This document shows, piece after piece, positions 16,594-26,463 of a DNA stretch of 64,000 bases. Each line of letters starts with the position of its first letter. Within the stretch, counting starts at the first letter, position 1. A program made the translations under genes and the position numbers. A model generated the notes under the pieces. The model worked only from the letters and a program-made list of their open reading frames with translations, did not search any database and was not told the origin of the DNA. Source of the DNA: an uncultured Bacteroidales bacterium (GTDB taxonomy: Bacteria > Bacteroidota > Bacteroidia > Bacteroidales > Bacteroidaceae); the NCBI GenBank assembly GCA_902768125.1, contig CACXKA010000003.1, positions 248,001 through 312,000 of the forward strand. The letters are read 5' to 3'.

Positions 16594-16989
16594 TGGAATA
16601 AATTAATAAAAAACTGTTCTTTTGCTTTTGACGTAAGAATTAGGCGAATGGTTTAGTTTGGTTTTGACTATTTTACCCTTTTCCGAGTGTAAAATTAGGC
16701 ATTTTTTTTGGAACGGAACTTATGATTTTTCCTAATTAACTCTATCGGAGCTGTTATTCAGATAAAAGAGGCGAAAAATCGCAAAAATAAGTGTCCGTTT
16801 TGGTAATAATGAATCTATTTTGTGCTTTTTTAAAAGTTTTTCACCAAAAATGAAGTCGGGTAAATATTTATTGTGTATCTTTGCTAACTGAAAACTAACA
16901 TTACCGACCAATTCACTATTTTGGGGAATTACTTATACATTATTAATTATTATCAATATTTTATCAATCTTATTACTACTAATTAAATC
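16594..16989. other. Divergent intergenic region between CotH 1 and the secreted phosphatase
   Basis: The 396-bp AT-rich spacer separates two divergent large secreted genes. TATCTTTG at 16876-16883 is a good -7 element for the rightward gene. CAAAAATA at 16782-16789 is a possible -7 for the leftward gene, without a clear -33. No open frame or RNA gene is seen, and the 100 nt before 16990 would be an AT-rich leader. Confidence 0.5.
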
Positions 16990-19900
16990 ATGAAAGAGAA
17001 ATTTAAATGGTTCATTGCCTCTTTGATGGTAATGGTGTGCTTGCAGATGGCTGCACAGCCTGAAGGCAAGTTCTACCTGTACAACACCGCCTACAAGGTG
17101 TTTCTCAGTCGTACGACTACAGGTACTAATGTTGACCAGTTCGGTGTTCCTGTCGAAATCAAGATGGCATTGCCGGGCTGTTCTCTGATGTTCCTTGACA
17201 ACGGTCGCTATGTAGCTGTTAATGGCTCAGCGATCAAGAGTGATTCGGAGACTGCTTCGAAGGTTACGCTCGAAGCCGTTGAGGGTGGCTACACTTTGAC
17301 ATTTGAGGATGGCAACCTTCTCGGTGTGGAAGGAAACGACGGTGCTTTGGCTTGCAAGAACAAGCCTGCATCGTCAAGCTTTGCAACATTGTGGCAGTTG
17401 AAGAGTCAGGCAGAGCGCGATGCTATCGTGGAAGCTCAGCAAGTTGCGCAAATTGAGGCTATCGCCAAGGCTGCAGAAATCACCTTGGGTGATGGCGACA
17501 AGAAGGCACTGTTCTTGGAGGCTTTGAAGGAGTTCAAGACGGAAGACGCTACTGATTTGATCAGCAATCCAACTTTGGCGACCAGTCAGGACGATTGGAC
17601 AGTGAAAGTGTTGGCAGGAAACAACAATATTGCCTACAAGGATGCGTATCCAATGACACTGTATCAGAACACGGCTATGGAGATTTCACAGTCTCTGGAA
17701 GTGCCTAATGGTATCTACAAAGCAACTATCCAGAACACCTATCGTTCTTCAAAGCGTGAGACACTGGATAATTATGCAACGAAAGAAGGCATCAGCATCT
17801 GCAACGCATATTTCGCTGCTAATGACAATCAGGCTCAGGCTGTTGAGTGGTCCAAGATTCGCACATCTTCCACTTTGCCTTACTCTCGTGGTGACTTCGA
17901 TAATTTCACCACCAACACTAAATACACCACAACGGTGTGGGCTTATGTGGCTGACGGAAAGCTGACGCTGAAGTATGCAGTGCCTGCCATTAACAATTCA
18001 GGTGGTGACTACGACCTTGACTGGTTCACTTTCGCCAATGTAACCCTGACTCGCTACTATAAGGCTTCAGCAGAGGTTGATGAGACTCAGTTCGATCTTT
18101 ACAATGAACTTGCTGCCCAGTCGTCAGACCCATCTTCATACTATACTGCTCTGAACACCTTGAAAGATCAAGTGGCTGGAGGAAGTATGACGGCGGATGA
18201 CGCAATAGCTAACTTGCGTACGGAAATCTTCAAGTTGATGAAGACTGTTCCTGCCCTCGCGGGTCAATATGACATCACCAGCTTCGTGAAGAATCCTTCA
18301 TTCGATAATGGTGTCAAAGACTGGACATCACCAGGTAAAAACTTCAAGGCTGCAAGCAAAATTGTAGAGTGCACGGGAATCAAGACAATGGACCGTATTG
18401 CTCAGACTCTTCCAGACATGCCTGCTGGTGAATATACAGTCAAGGTGCAGGGCTTCTATCGTAATGGTGGATGGAAGCAGGCTTTGGCTAACTATGAACG
18501 TGGCAAGGACGAAGTGAAGGCAAGCCTTTACGTGAACAACCAGTCCAACATGAAGCCACTGAAGAGCATCTTCGCTGACGGATGTTACATGTTGGTTGGT
18601 AAGCATCACAAATCTGCAGATGTATATTCAGTCGTAAGCGGCAAAGGTTATCCTCATAGCCACTACATCGACGAAAACAATCGTTCGAATTCCATCAAGA
18701 CTCCAGACATTGCAAAACAGGCAATAGATCATGGTCACTATTGGAATGAAATAACAGTTACTCAAGAAGAGGAAGGCGACTTGACCATCGGTGTCTATCT
18801 GGCTGCAGGTGCTCCTACTGACAATTGGGTTGCCATTGACAACTTCCGTCTCTACTACGGAACTCCAGCTCCTGTCACTATTGCTGCATCTCCAAGCATC
18901 GGTCCAGCTGTGTTCGATGACACCTATGCTGGCGTTGTGGTGAAGAAGAGCCTCAAGGCTGATGAACTTACTCCATTGGCAGTTCCTTGCGACATCCCTG
19001 CTTCTAAGTTCAAGGCAGTTTATGCTATTGGTTCACTCGATGAGAAGACTCAGACAGCCGTTCTCTGTCCTGTTGACCATGTGAGCGCAAATGTTCCATG
19101 CTATGTGGTGGCTGACAAGGATGTTGAAGAGATTACAGTGGAGGAGACTACTTATATTGCAGCTGCACAACCCGACCAGATTCCTGTGATGTGGGATGGC
19201 GGAGTTGTTTACAGAGTGCCTGGCACCTTCACTTGGAAGACTACTGCGATAGACAAGCAGGAGTACGAGGCTTCTCACTTCACTAATTTCAAGTATGTTG
19301 ATGAAAAGGACATGGATTTCGTTGCCAATATCGAAAACTTCCGTGCTCGCCAGTATTTGGAGAACACTGATTATTCAGATCCAAAAGCGCCTTCAGTGAT
19401 TGCAGAATACTTTGCTCCAGCTCCTCCACGTCTCGACGTTCCTCACAACATTGGTGTGCCTGTACCAGCAGCTAAGGTGAAGGACGCAGTTGTGAAGTAT
19501 GGCCTTGAGAACGACCTCAGCGATGCAACCAGCCGCTTGGTGCTTGATGGCTCAGATATGGCTTACATGCCAAACCTCATCCCTGGCAAGACCTATTATT
19601 TCCAGGTTGAAGCTGGTGAGGAAGTGCTGACCAAGGGTAAGGTCCAGGTTGAAGGTCCTGTCCGCATGGTTTATGCTCCAAGTATCAACAACGTCCGTGA
19701 CCTTGGTGGTTGGACTGTAATTGATGGTAGAACGGTGCGTTACGGAAAGATCTTCCGTGGTGGTGAAGTGAATGGTCTTCACCCATCTGTGGCAGAAGAC
19801 CGTCAGACGCTCATCGATCTTGGTGTTGGTGCAGAGATTGACCTACGCAAGGACAATAACTACGACAGTGGTAACGGTGGAGTAGGTAAGTGTGAATTTG

Positions 19901-20508
19901 GATTCAACCAAACGAAAGACTACTTCTTCAAGGAGGGTGGTTATGACTGTAAGGTGGAGCATTTGAAAGCTACAGATTCCAGAGCGCGCTTCAAGCAGTG
20001 GTTCCCATTCATCGTCAACCATCTCAAGGAAAACAAGGGCATTTACTACCACTGTGTATGGGGTGCTGACCGTACAGGTCTCGTGTCTGTATTGCTCGAA
20101 GGTCTCCTTGGTCTCTCTCAGGAGCAAATGAATCTTGACTATGAGTTGACTTCACTCTCATTCGCTGGACTTCGTCCAAAGGGTGGATATGAGGATGGTG
20201 ACCACCAGAAGCTCATTGAATATATCAAGACTTTCGATGGTGAGACACTCCGTGACAAGTTCGACACTTACTGGATCAGCCAAGTTAAGATTACCAAAGA
20301 ACAGATTGAAGAATTCCGTGATCTTATGCTCGAAGGTGTTCCAACAGACATCAAGGAGATTACGAATCAGGCAGATGCTCAACAATTTGATGTCAAGGCT
20401 GTTTACAGCATCACAGGTGTTGAACTGCCAATGAGTGCACTCGATGAGAGTGGCATTTACGTAGTGAAGTATAGCAATGGCGTTTCGAAGAAGATTGTGG
20501 TGAAATAA
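16990..20508 (+). CDS. Giant secreted protein with tyrosine-phosphatase-like domain
   Basis: The 1172-residue protein has a signal peptide (about 1-22), a beta-rich N-terminal domain (GKFYLYNTAYKVFLSR), and two repeated jelly-roll-like modules beginning LISNPTLATSQDDW (about 185) and SFVKNPSFDNGVKDW (about 435). The last third resembles Y_phosphatase3: NVRDLGGW, GKIFRGGEV, IDLRKDN and the P-loop HCVWGADRTG with Cys1022 and Arg1028, i.e. an intact C-x5-R site. It ends in a short T9SS-like tail (YSITGVELP...GIYVVKYSNG). Known relatives dephosphorylate tyrosine/serine or phosphoinositides; the target here is unknown. It is divergent from CotH 1, with CotH 2 further downstream. Confidence 0.85.
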   Translation: MKEKFKWFIASLMVMVCLQMAAQPEGKFYLYNTAYKVFLSRTTTGTNVDQFGVPVEIKMALPGCSLMFLDNGRYVAVNGSAIKSDSETASKVTLEAVEGGYTLTFEDGNLLGVEGNDGALACKNKPASSSFATLWQLKSQAERDAIVEAQQVAQIEAIAKAAEITLGDGDKKALFLEALKEFKTEDATDLISNPTLATSQDDWTVKVLAGNNNIAYKDAYPMTLYQNTAMEISQSLEVPNGIYKATIQNTYRSSKRETLDNYATKEGISICNAYFAANDNQAQAVEWSKIRTSSTLPYSRGDFDNFTTNTKYTTTVWAYVADGKLTLKYAVPAINNSGGDYDLDWFTFANVTLTRYYKASAEVDETQFDLYNELAAQSSDPSSYYTALNTLKDQVAGGSMTADDAIANLRTEIFKLMKTVPALAGQYDITSFVKNPSFDNGVKDWTSPGKNFKAASKIVECTGIKTMDRIAQTLPDMPAGEYTVKVQGFYRNGGWKQALANYERGKDEVKASLYVNNQSNMKPLKSIFADGCYMLVGKHHKSADVYSVVSGKGYPHSHYIDENNRSNSIKTPDIAKQAIDHGHYWNEITVTQEEEGDLTIGVYLAAGAPTDNWVAIDNFRLYYGTPAPVTIAASPSIGPAVFDDTYAGVVVKKSLKADELTPLAVPCDIPASKFKAVYAIGSLDEKTQTAVLCPVDHVSANVPCYVVADKDVEEITVEETTYIAAAQPDQIPVMWDGGVVYRVPGTFTWKTTAIDKQEYEASHFTNFKYVDEKDMDFVANIENFRARQYLENTDYSDPKAPSVIAEYFAPAPPRLDVPHNIGVPVPAAKVKDAVVKYGLENDLSDATSRLVLDGSDMAYMPNLIPGKTYYFQVEAGEEVLTKGKVQVEGPVRMVYAPSINNVRDLGGWTVIDGRTVRYGKIFRGGEVNGLHPSVAEDRQTLIDLGVGAEIDLRKDNNYDSGNGGVGKCEFGFNQTKDYFFKEGGYDCKVEHLKATDSRARFKQWFPFIVNHLKENKGIYYHCVWGADRTGLVSVLLEGLLGLSQEQMNLDYELTSLSFAGLRPKGGYEDGDHQKLIEYIKTFDGETLRDKFDTYWISQVKITKEQIEEFRDLMLEGVPTDIKEITNQADAQQFDVKAVYSITGVELPMSALDESGIYVVKYSNGVSKKIVVK

Positions 20509-20546
20509 CCGTCGCACATACACATATTATATAATGTGTAATTGTC

Positions 20547-20584
20547 AAGCGGACAAAGGTTGAAAAGCTTTTGTCCGCTTTTCT
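20547..20584 (+). terminator. Terminator after the secreted phosphatase gene
   Basis: AAGCGGACAAA and TTTGTCCGCTT form a perfect stem and are followed by TTCTTGTC. It ends the rightward gene. Confidence 0.8.
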
Positions 20585-20657
20585 TGTCTTTTGGTTCTTT
20601 ACAAAAACTTTTCTATTTGTTCTTCGCACACATGGAAATATGTTCTTCGCAAAAAAA

Positions 20658-20690
20658 GGGCTACCCCTTTTCTCACGAAAAAGAATAGCC
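20658..20690. repeat. Palindromic element, copy 2
   Basis: GGCTA and TAGCC flank TTTTC-TCAC-GAAAA, with the same outer and inner arms as the element at 13227-13260 but a less perfect middle. Confidence 0.5.
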
Positions 20691-20730
20691 ACAACACAAA
20701 CACAAAATAAAACACGACAAACGATTCTGG

Positions 20731-20787
20731 TATATCCACCAGAACGTTGCTCTGGCACGTATCGGGGTGTGTTCAAATCCCGAAACG
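20731..20787 (-). other. Two hairpins downstream of galE
   Basis: TTCTGGT/ACCAGAA (20733-20752) and ACGT-A-TCGGG/CCCGA-A-ACGT (20758-20787) are two stable stems between the end of galE and the palindromic element. They may stabilise or end the galE mRNA, though neither has a strong T run. Part of the second stem resembles a tRNA T-arm loop (GTTCAAATCC), but no tRNA can be folded. Confidence 0.4.
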
Positions 20788-20796
20788 TTATGTGAT

Positions 20797-21831
20797 TTAC
20801 TGCACGCCGTCAGCGCGGAGTTTCTCCTGCCATTTCCACGCGGAGCGCAGGATCTCGTCGAGTGGAGTGTCGGCACTCCAGCCGAGCACTTTGTTTGCCT
20901 TGTCGACGTTACCCCAGATGGCTTCGATATCGCCTTCACGACGGGGTGCATATTCCCATGGGAGTTTCACACCTGTTGCTTTCTCGAATCCTTCTACGAT
21001 TTCGAGGGTGGAGTAACCGTGACCTGTGCCAATGTTGAACACCTCAACAGGGTCGGTTTCCTGTTCGAGCACTCGCTGCATTGCCTTCACGTGTGCCTTG
21101 GCGAGATCGACCACGTAGATGTAGTCGCGGATGCAAGTCTTGTCGGGGGTGTTGTAGTCATTGCCAAACACCTTCAACTGTTTGCGGATGCCAATGGCGG
21201 TCTGAGTGACAAATGGAATGAGGTTCATGGGAACTCCGTTGGGCAACTCACCGATGAGTGCGGATGGGTGTGCGCCGATGGGGTTGAAGTATCGAAGGAT
21301 GACGGACTTGATGGGTGCACCCGAATGGATGTAGTCCTGAATGATTTCCTCGTTGATTTGCTTGGTGTTTCCATAAGGAGACAAAGCTTTCTGGATGGGT
21401 GCCTGCTCTGTGACAGGAAGGTTCTCCTTGGTGGGCTGTCCATAGACGGTGCAGGAAGAGGAGAAGATGATGCCCTTGCTGCCATACTTGGTCATCAACT
21501 CCAGCACGTTCATGAGGGAGTTGAGGTTGTTGCGATAGTAGAGCAGGGGCTTTTCCACAGATTCTCCCACAGCCTTGGAAGCAGCGAAGTGGATACAGCC
21601 TTTGATGGAGTATTTCTTGAAAACGGCTTCTGTTGCATCAAAATCATTCAGGTCCACCTTCTCAAAAGCTGGACGGATGCCTGTGATTTTTTCAATGCCG
21701 TCAATGACTGAGGCATTGGAATTGGATAAGTTGTCAATAATCACCACATCGTAACCTGCTTGTTGCAGTTCGACAGTGGTGTGTGAACCAATGAAGCCGG
21801 TTCCACCCGTTACGAGGATTGTTTCTTTCAT
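20797..21831 (-). CDS. galE: UDP-glucose 4-epimerase
   Basis: The 344-residue extended short-chain dehydrogenase interconverts UDP-glucose and UDP-galactose, for the Leloir pathway and cell-surface glycans. The NAD-binding motif is TGGTGFIGSH (about residue 8), the catalytic pair is Tyr153/Lys157 (YGNTK), with Ser/Thr in SSSCTVYG. C-terminal APRREGDIEAIWGNVDKA is typical of GalE. It has a -7 element on its own side and is convergent with the secreted phosphatase gene. Confidence 0.95.
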   Translation of the reverse strand: MKETILVTGGTGFIGSHTTVELQQAGYDVVIIDNLSNSNASVIDGIEKITGIRPAFEKVDLNDFDATEAVFKKYSIKGCIHFAASKAVGESVEKPLLYYRNNLNSLMNVLELMTKYGSKGIIFSSSCTVYGQPTKENLPVTEQAPIQKALSPYGNTKQINEEIIQDYIHSGAPIKSVILRYFNPIGAHPSALIGELPNGVPMNLIPFVTQTAIGIRKQLKVFGNDYNTPDKTCIRDYIYVVDLAKAHVKAMQRVLEQETDPVEVFNIGTGHGYSTLEIVEGFEKATGVKLPWEYAPRREGDIEAIWGNVDKANKVLGWSADTPLDEILRSAWKWQEKLRADGVQ

Positions 21832-21913
21832 GTCCGTGTATTCTAATTTTTACTTGATAGTCATTTACAATGAATGACGAAGAGTGAATCGTTCTGTTTT
21901 TTTATTTGATTTG

Positions 21914-21921
21914 CAAATATA
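21914..21921 (-). promoter_or_regulatory. -7 element of the galE promoter
   Basis: The minus strand reads TATATTTG, matching TAnnTTTG, 83 nt before the galE ATG. No good -33 TTTG was found. Confidence 0.45.
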
Positions 21922-22004
21922 GAACAAATAATTCATTCCTCGTCATCCAATAATCAATTATTTTTAGCGAAAGTGCGCTTTACATCATAAAATACCTCTT
22001 TTTC

Positions 22005-25000
22005 TTACTTTATGATGAATTTTATATGACATTCATCGCCTTCTTCGGTGGTTGCCCTGACGATATAGATGCCTCTTGGCAGGTTAGCCACGTTGATGGT
22101 GACAAATTTGTTGCCTGCATGAGTGAAGTTGAAAGCCTCCATCTTCATACCTGCCATGCTGAACACCTCAGCGGAACTGATGACAGCATCCTCGCTCTTG
22201 ATGTTGACCACACCATTCACGTAAGCGATGGTGATGCCGCCTTCACGAGTGTAGGACTGGATGGCATCTGGCGTTGGTTCGATAGGCTTGACATAGAGCG
22301 TGTCGTAAGAACCTATCTTGTTTGCCTTGGCGATGGTTGGGATGTTCATCACGTACACATCGTTGGCACCGTCAGGATAACGACCATAAGTTTCTGTGCC
22401 CAGATGCTGCTCGTAAGCCAGCGTATCCTTGTATGTGTCGGTGGCAATGATAACTTCACCGCCCTTGGTCTCCAGTTTGAAGCTCGTGTGGATGTCTGCA
22501 CCGATGATGTCGAGCTTGTCGCACCAGATAACCTTGTAACTATGGGCTGGGATGATGGTGTTGAGGGTCACGTTGTCGGATGGCACTTGGAAGTCATGAC
22601 GTTTCTCGTTCTTGGATTTGTCGGTGACAAGAGAAATATTCATGCCCTTGATGTCAATGTCTCCATCTGTAGTATTGTACAGCTCAATCCAATCATTCTT
22701 CTTATAATAATCATTAATGTAGATGGAATTGGCTGCACTCACCTCATTGATGCGAACAGGGGTGATACCCTCTGCCAAGATGTCAATGTCTGAATTGTTC
22801 TCGAACACAGCAACGATATTCTGTTGACCTGTAGCGGGGAGTGTGTATTCAGCTTCTTTCGACACGAAGTTTTGTGCATTGTCCTTTTCAATTTTTGAGA
22901 GAGATGCTTCCCAAAGAATGTCTGTAGATGTCGCACTGTTGTTGTGCACCTCCACAGCAATCACATTCGTTCCCTTCTTGAAGAGAGAACCATTCAACTT
23001 CATCTGTCCCTTATCTGGGTTATTGTTGGCATGTGTGGTTGAATAACTTTCGTATGTGATAGAGCCTGATGGCATATTGTAGCGTCCAGCCTCCACGCCG
23101 TTGACATAGACAATCATACCGTCGTCGATAGTGTAGTCAAGAATGAATTCATCGCTTGCAGCAGGAGCGCTGCTAAGATTGAAGGATTTCCGGAAATAGT
23201 AGGTGGGGCGTTTGTTGTTGGAGTCGGTACCATAATCAAGCGTTGTGACCACACCGCTCTTGCTGTATCCGAGTGGTGCCTTGCCTGATGTCCAGGTGGA
23301 GGTGCTGTAGCTTGATGCCTGCCAATTCTTCCCGTTCAAAGAGCCTTTGTCGTAGTACATCCAACTCTCGCCAGTGGCAAATATACTGATTGTCTTGGTT
23401 GTGCCCGCATTCTTCCATCCCACAAAACTGTATCCCGCAGGAGCCTGTGCTTTCAACGTAATCGGAGAGAAGAGATAACCATCAAATTCGGAGTAGGGCA
23501 GTTCGAGCCCGTTCACCATCACCTTGGCATCGGAGGCTCCACTGGTGGCTATCTGAACCTTTTGGCGTTCCACACCTCCCAGTTGCATGTGTGAACAATT
23601 CTGCAAGGCATTCGTGGCACCATTGTTGCGTGCGCCCAATTTTGACATCACGTCGTTGGCGGTGTTCCATGGATTCACGAAGTTGTCTGTTGCCAGGTAA
23701 CTCGCCATTTCGTTCACAATCTCCTCCACCTTGTATTGCTGGAAAACAGAACCACCTACGATACAGAAGGAATCAATGAACTGCTTGCGGAACTGCTCGT
23801 TCTTGAGCAGATTCTTGAAGAGTGTCACCACCTCCAGTTGCTTCTGATTGCGCTTTCCCTCAATACTCTCATTCCTCGAGTAATCGTAGCCATGCAGCGT
23901 GTCAAACCTGTAGTTCTCCTTGTTGAAGAATGTATTGAACATGTCGCTTGAGCCCAGATTGAACGAACCATCGAGATCGAACAGCACGAAATGGAACTTG
24001 CCGTCATTTTGGTCGCGGAAAGCCTTTACGTTGTTTTGAGGCCAATCCCAGTTGCCGATATGCAATTCAACAGCCATATAATTGATATATTCATCAATAT
24101 CCAGTAACTGACGGATTTCCTCATATGACTTTTCATCCTCTGCCGTCTCACTCAATGTCAACAAACGATCAAAGCTTTCTTTTGTTCCTTCCATCTGCAC
24201 ATATCCAGAGTCTGGTGACACTTCGAATTGATCCATCTCGTCAGTATCGATGCCATAGTTTGCGTAGGCATGGTGCTTATTGTTCGGCTCACGCATATTG
24301 AGCACGGCATAATGGCTGCCATTGATGAACACATGCACAGGTTGCCATGCCTGATGATCCACATATATTCCGCTACGTGACACCACTTGTTGAATGGCTG
24401 CATCCTTGATACGGCAGCTACCATCATTGCCACCATTGCGAATCTGCAACGTCTTGTTCTTGATGTATGGCTTCTCTGCAAAGAATTGTGCTGCAAAGAA
24501 GTTGTTGAAGTCGTATGTCTTAGAAGCCTTTAATTTGAAAGCCTTTGGATTAGATGCACGTGTCCATCCACCACAAATGGAGAGGTCACATTCTTGAGAG
24601 ATGAGACACTTGTTATCTGTGGTGATGTATTCAAATGCCACAGGCCTGTCCCAATCCATGTTCCAATTACAGTTTTCCGATCGTCCATTGCCTGGGCGTC
24701 CGTTGGGTCCCTGCTTGAACACACCATATTCTTTTGAATTGAGATTTTCATCCTTTGTCACAACCGATATGATAGGGAAAGGATAATTACGGTCATTTTT
24801 GATGTAGGATCGTGTTACAACGGTCGAAGGCAGATATCCGTTTTGGAAGAGACGGAAACGGTAGCATGTTGTATTGCTGACAGTAAAGAGTCCTGTCTTA
24901 GATACTTCTCCATTCTCCTGTGTCGGACAGGTGCCATCTGTCGTGTATTTCAATGTCGCTCCCTTGGGAATGTTGACACAAACCTGCAAGTTGCCCGTAA

Positions 25001-26405
25001 AAAGTTGTCCGTCTTTATCCACTACAGGTGCATCAAGCTGTTGGCTGGCAAATCCACCATTGGCTTGGTTCGATGTACCAGGTGAGGGATTTCCCGTCGT
25101 ACCCCATTCTGCACCTCCATCTGTAGTGCGGGCATAAGAGGTACGTGAAATGACTTCTGGATAATCTTGCTGGGCAATGATGTTGGTGCCATCAGAGATA
25201 ATGATGGTTCCACCTTCGCAGTCTAATTTGTCATCAATCTGCCGATACGATGCTTGTGTCCACACTTCAAAATGGTCAAAGTTGAGCAAGGCAAAACCCT
25301 TTGCTGGCAACGCACCATAGGTACTTAGCAGCTTGTTTTTCTTTAGATTCTTTGGGTCATCACTAATGTAGAGTCCTCCTAAAGCCACACTCTTGTCTGT
25401 TGGGTTATACAACTCCACCCAACTGCCGTAATTGAAAGAGGGGTCGAGATAGACATCCACGTTGGCAGCCATAATTTCATTGATGATAAGATTCTCAGCC
25501 GTAGGTTGTTCTCTCTTCACCGTCACTTTGCATTGTGTCTTTTTCCCGCTGCCATCCTTGGCTGTAGCTATGATGTAGCACACACCAATACCAATGGCTG
25601 TAATCTGTCCTTTGCTATCTACGGTGGCGATCGTTTTATTCGTCGATGACCAATCCACATTCAAATAAGTAGCATTAGAAGGAGATACCGTTGCTGTAAG
25701 GTCTGTGATCTCGCCTTGAGACATTTCTACACTTGTCTTAGAAAGAGTGACCGAAGTGACCTGAACCATCGTACCCCAATATTCCAATTTCCAATTGTCC
25801 AAACAGGTCCAATCCATCCCAATCCATTCATCTTTTCTGATTCCGATGGTCAACTTTCCATCGTTGTCCACTTCACAATCTACGTAATTGTTGTAATAAC
25901 CTGCATTGAACCAATAGTAGGCTGCTTCCATGTTGTTGGGTATGTAACGTCCTCCCTGTATCGTCATCAAGTAGCTGGCATCTCCTCCCAAAGATTTCTC
26001 TAATGCCGCTGAAGAAGCCAAAGCAATGGGAGAATCGTAGTAGCCCTTGTTTGAACGAGCATACAAACGAGCATATTGAGAGTTTTCGTAATTGCCAGAA
26101 GAGAATATGCTGTAATCACTATTGGAATCTCCACAACGATAGAACGCGTTGAGGCTTACACGATAGATACCAGCTTTCAGTCCTGAAAGGTTCTGGTACG
26201 AATCATAGGTCTTTTCGTAATGTTCAGCATTCTCCACAGGATTGGCTGCTCCGAATCCTGTTCCTTCCCATCCTGTGGTAATGTTGTTGTTGTCAAATCT
26301 TGGATTGATGATAGATGCATCAGTGATGTCAATCCAACCTTCCTGCGCATAGCTTGCAAGTGACAAGCATGCAAGAATAATGAAAGCGTGTAGTTTATTT
26401 GTCAT
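22005..26405 (-). CDS. Giant secreted CotH-kinase / lamin-tail-domain protein with Big_2 and T9SS tail (CotH 2)
   Basis: The 1466-residue protein has a signal peptide (about 1-20), a carbohydrate-binding-like N-terminal module (about 25-210), a bacterial Ig-like Big_2 domain (about 215-298, VTLSKTSVEM...VDWSSTNKTIATVDSKG), a lamin-tail domain (about 300-420), a chitobiase-like segment, and a CotH kinase domain with Asp787 in NWDWPQNN and Asp810/Asp812 in LFDLDGSF. A galactose-binding-like insert (YYFRKSFNLSS), a second lamin-tail domain (RINEVSAANSIYIND) and a T9SS sorting domain (EVFSMAGMK...LPRGIYIVRA) follow. It is a paralogue of CotH 1 with extra modules. The oxidoreductase and DUF4421 genes lie upstream on the same strand, 58 nt away, so co-transcription is possible. 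Confidence 0.88.
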   Translation of the reverse strand: MTNKLHAFIILACLSLASYAQEGWIDITDASIINPRFDNNNITTGWEGTGFGAANPVENAEHYEKTYDSYQNLSGLKAGIYRVSLNAFYRCGDSNSDYSIFSSGNYENSQYARLYARSNKGYYDSPIALASSAALEKSLGGDASYLMTIQGGRYIPNNMEAAYYWFNAGYYNNYVDCEVDNDGKLTIGIRKDEWIGMDWTCLDNWKLEYWGTMVQVTSVTLSKTSVEMSQGEITDLTATVSPSNATYLNVDWSSTNKTIATVDSKGQITAIGIGVCYIIATAKDGSGKKTQCKVTVKREQPTAENLIINEIMAANVDVYLDPSFNYGSWVELYNPTDKSVALGGLYISDDPKNLKKNKLLSTYGALPAKGFALLNFDHFEVWTQASYRQIDDKLDCEGGTIIISDGTNIIAQQDYPEVISRTSYARTTDGGAEWGTTGNPSPGTSNQANGGFASQQLDAPVVDKDGQLFTGNLQVCVNIPKGATLKYTTDGTCPTQENGEVSKTGLFTVSNTTCYRFRLFQNGYLPSTVVTRSYIKNDRNYPFPIISVVTKDENLNSKEYGVFKQGPNGRPGNGRSENCNWNMDWDRPVAFEYITTDNKCLISQECDLSICGGWTRASNPKAFKLKASKTYDFNNFFAAQFFAEKPYIKNKTLQIRNGGNDGSCRIKDAAIQQVVSRSGIYVDHQAWQPVHVFINGSHYAVLNMREPNNKHHAYANYGIDTDEMDQFEVSPDSGYVQMEGTKESFDRLLTLSETAEDEKSYEEIRQLLDIDEYINYMAVELHIGNWDWPQNNVKAFRDQNDGKFHFVLFDLDGSFNLGSSDMFNTFFNKENYRFDTLHGYDYSRNESIEGKRNQKQLEVVTLFKNLLKNEQFRKQFIDSFCIVGGSVFQQYKVEEIVNEMASYLATDNFVNPWNTANDVMSKLGARNNGATNALQNCSHMQLGGVERQKVQIATSGASDAKVMVNGLELPYSEFDGYLFSPITLKAQAPAGYSFVGWKNAGTTKTISIFATGESWMYYDKGSLNGKNWQASSYSTSTWTSGKAPLGYSKSGVVTTLDYGTDSNNKRPTYYFRKSFNLSSAPAASDEFILDYTIDDGMIVYVNGVEAGRYNMPSGSITYESYSTTHANNNPDKGQMKLNGSLFKKGTNVIAVEVHNNSATSTDILWEASLSKIEKDNAQNFVSKEAEYTLPATGQQNIVAVFENNSDIDILAEGITPVRINEVSAANSIYINDYYKKNDWIELYNTTDGDIDIKGMNISLVTDKSKNEKRHDFQVPSDNVTLNTIIPAHSYKVIWCDKLDIIGADIHTSFKLETKGGEVIIATDTYKDTLAYEQHLGTETYGRYPDGANDVYVMNIPTIAKANKIGSYDTLYVKPIEPTPDAIQSYTREGGITIAYVNGVVNIKSEDAVISSAEVFSMAGMKMEAFNFTHAGNKFVTINVANLPRGIYIVRATTEEGDECHIKFIIK

Positions 26406-26463
26406 ATTTGTTTTGTTTGTGAATCAGATTAGTTGTTGATATTTGTGAGTAGTCATTTGTTCC

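Noticed and set aside
20755-20790. Possible tRNA because of a GTTCAAATCC loop
   Set aside because: The 5-bp T stem does not pair, no D arm or anticodon arm is found, and there is no acceptor stem.
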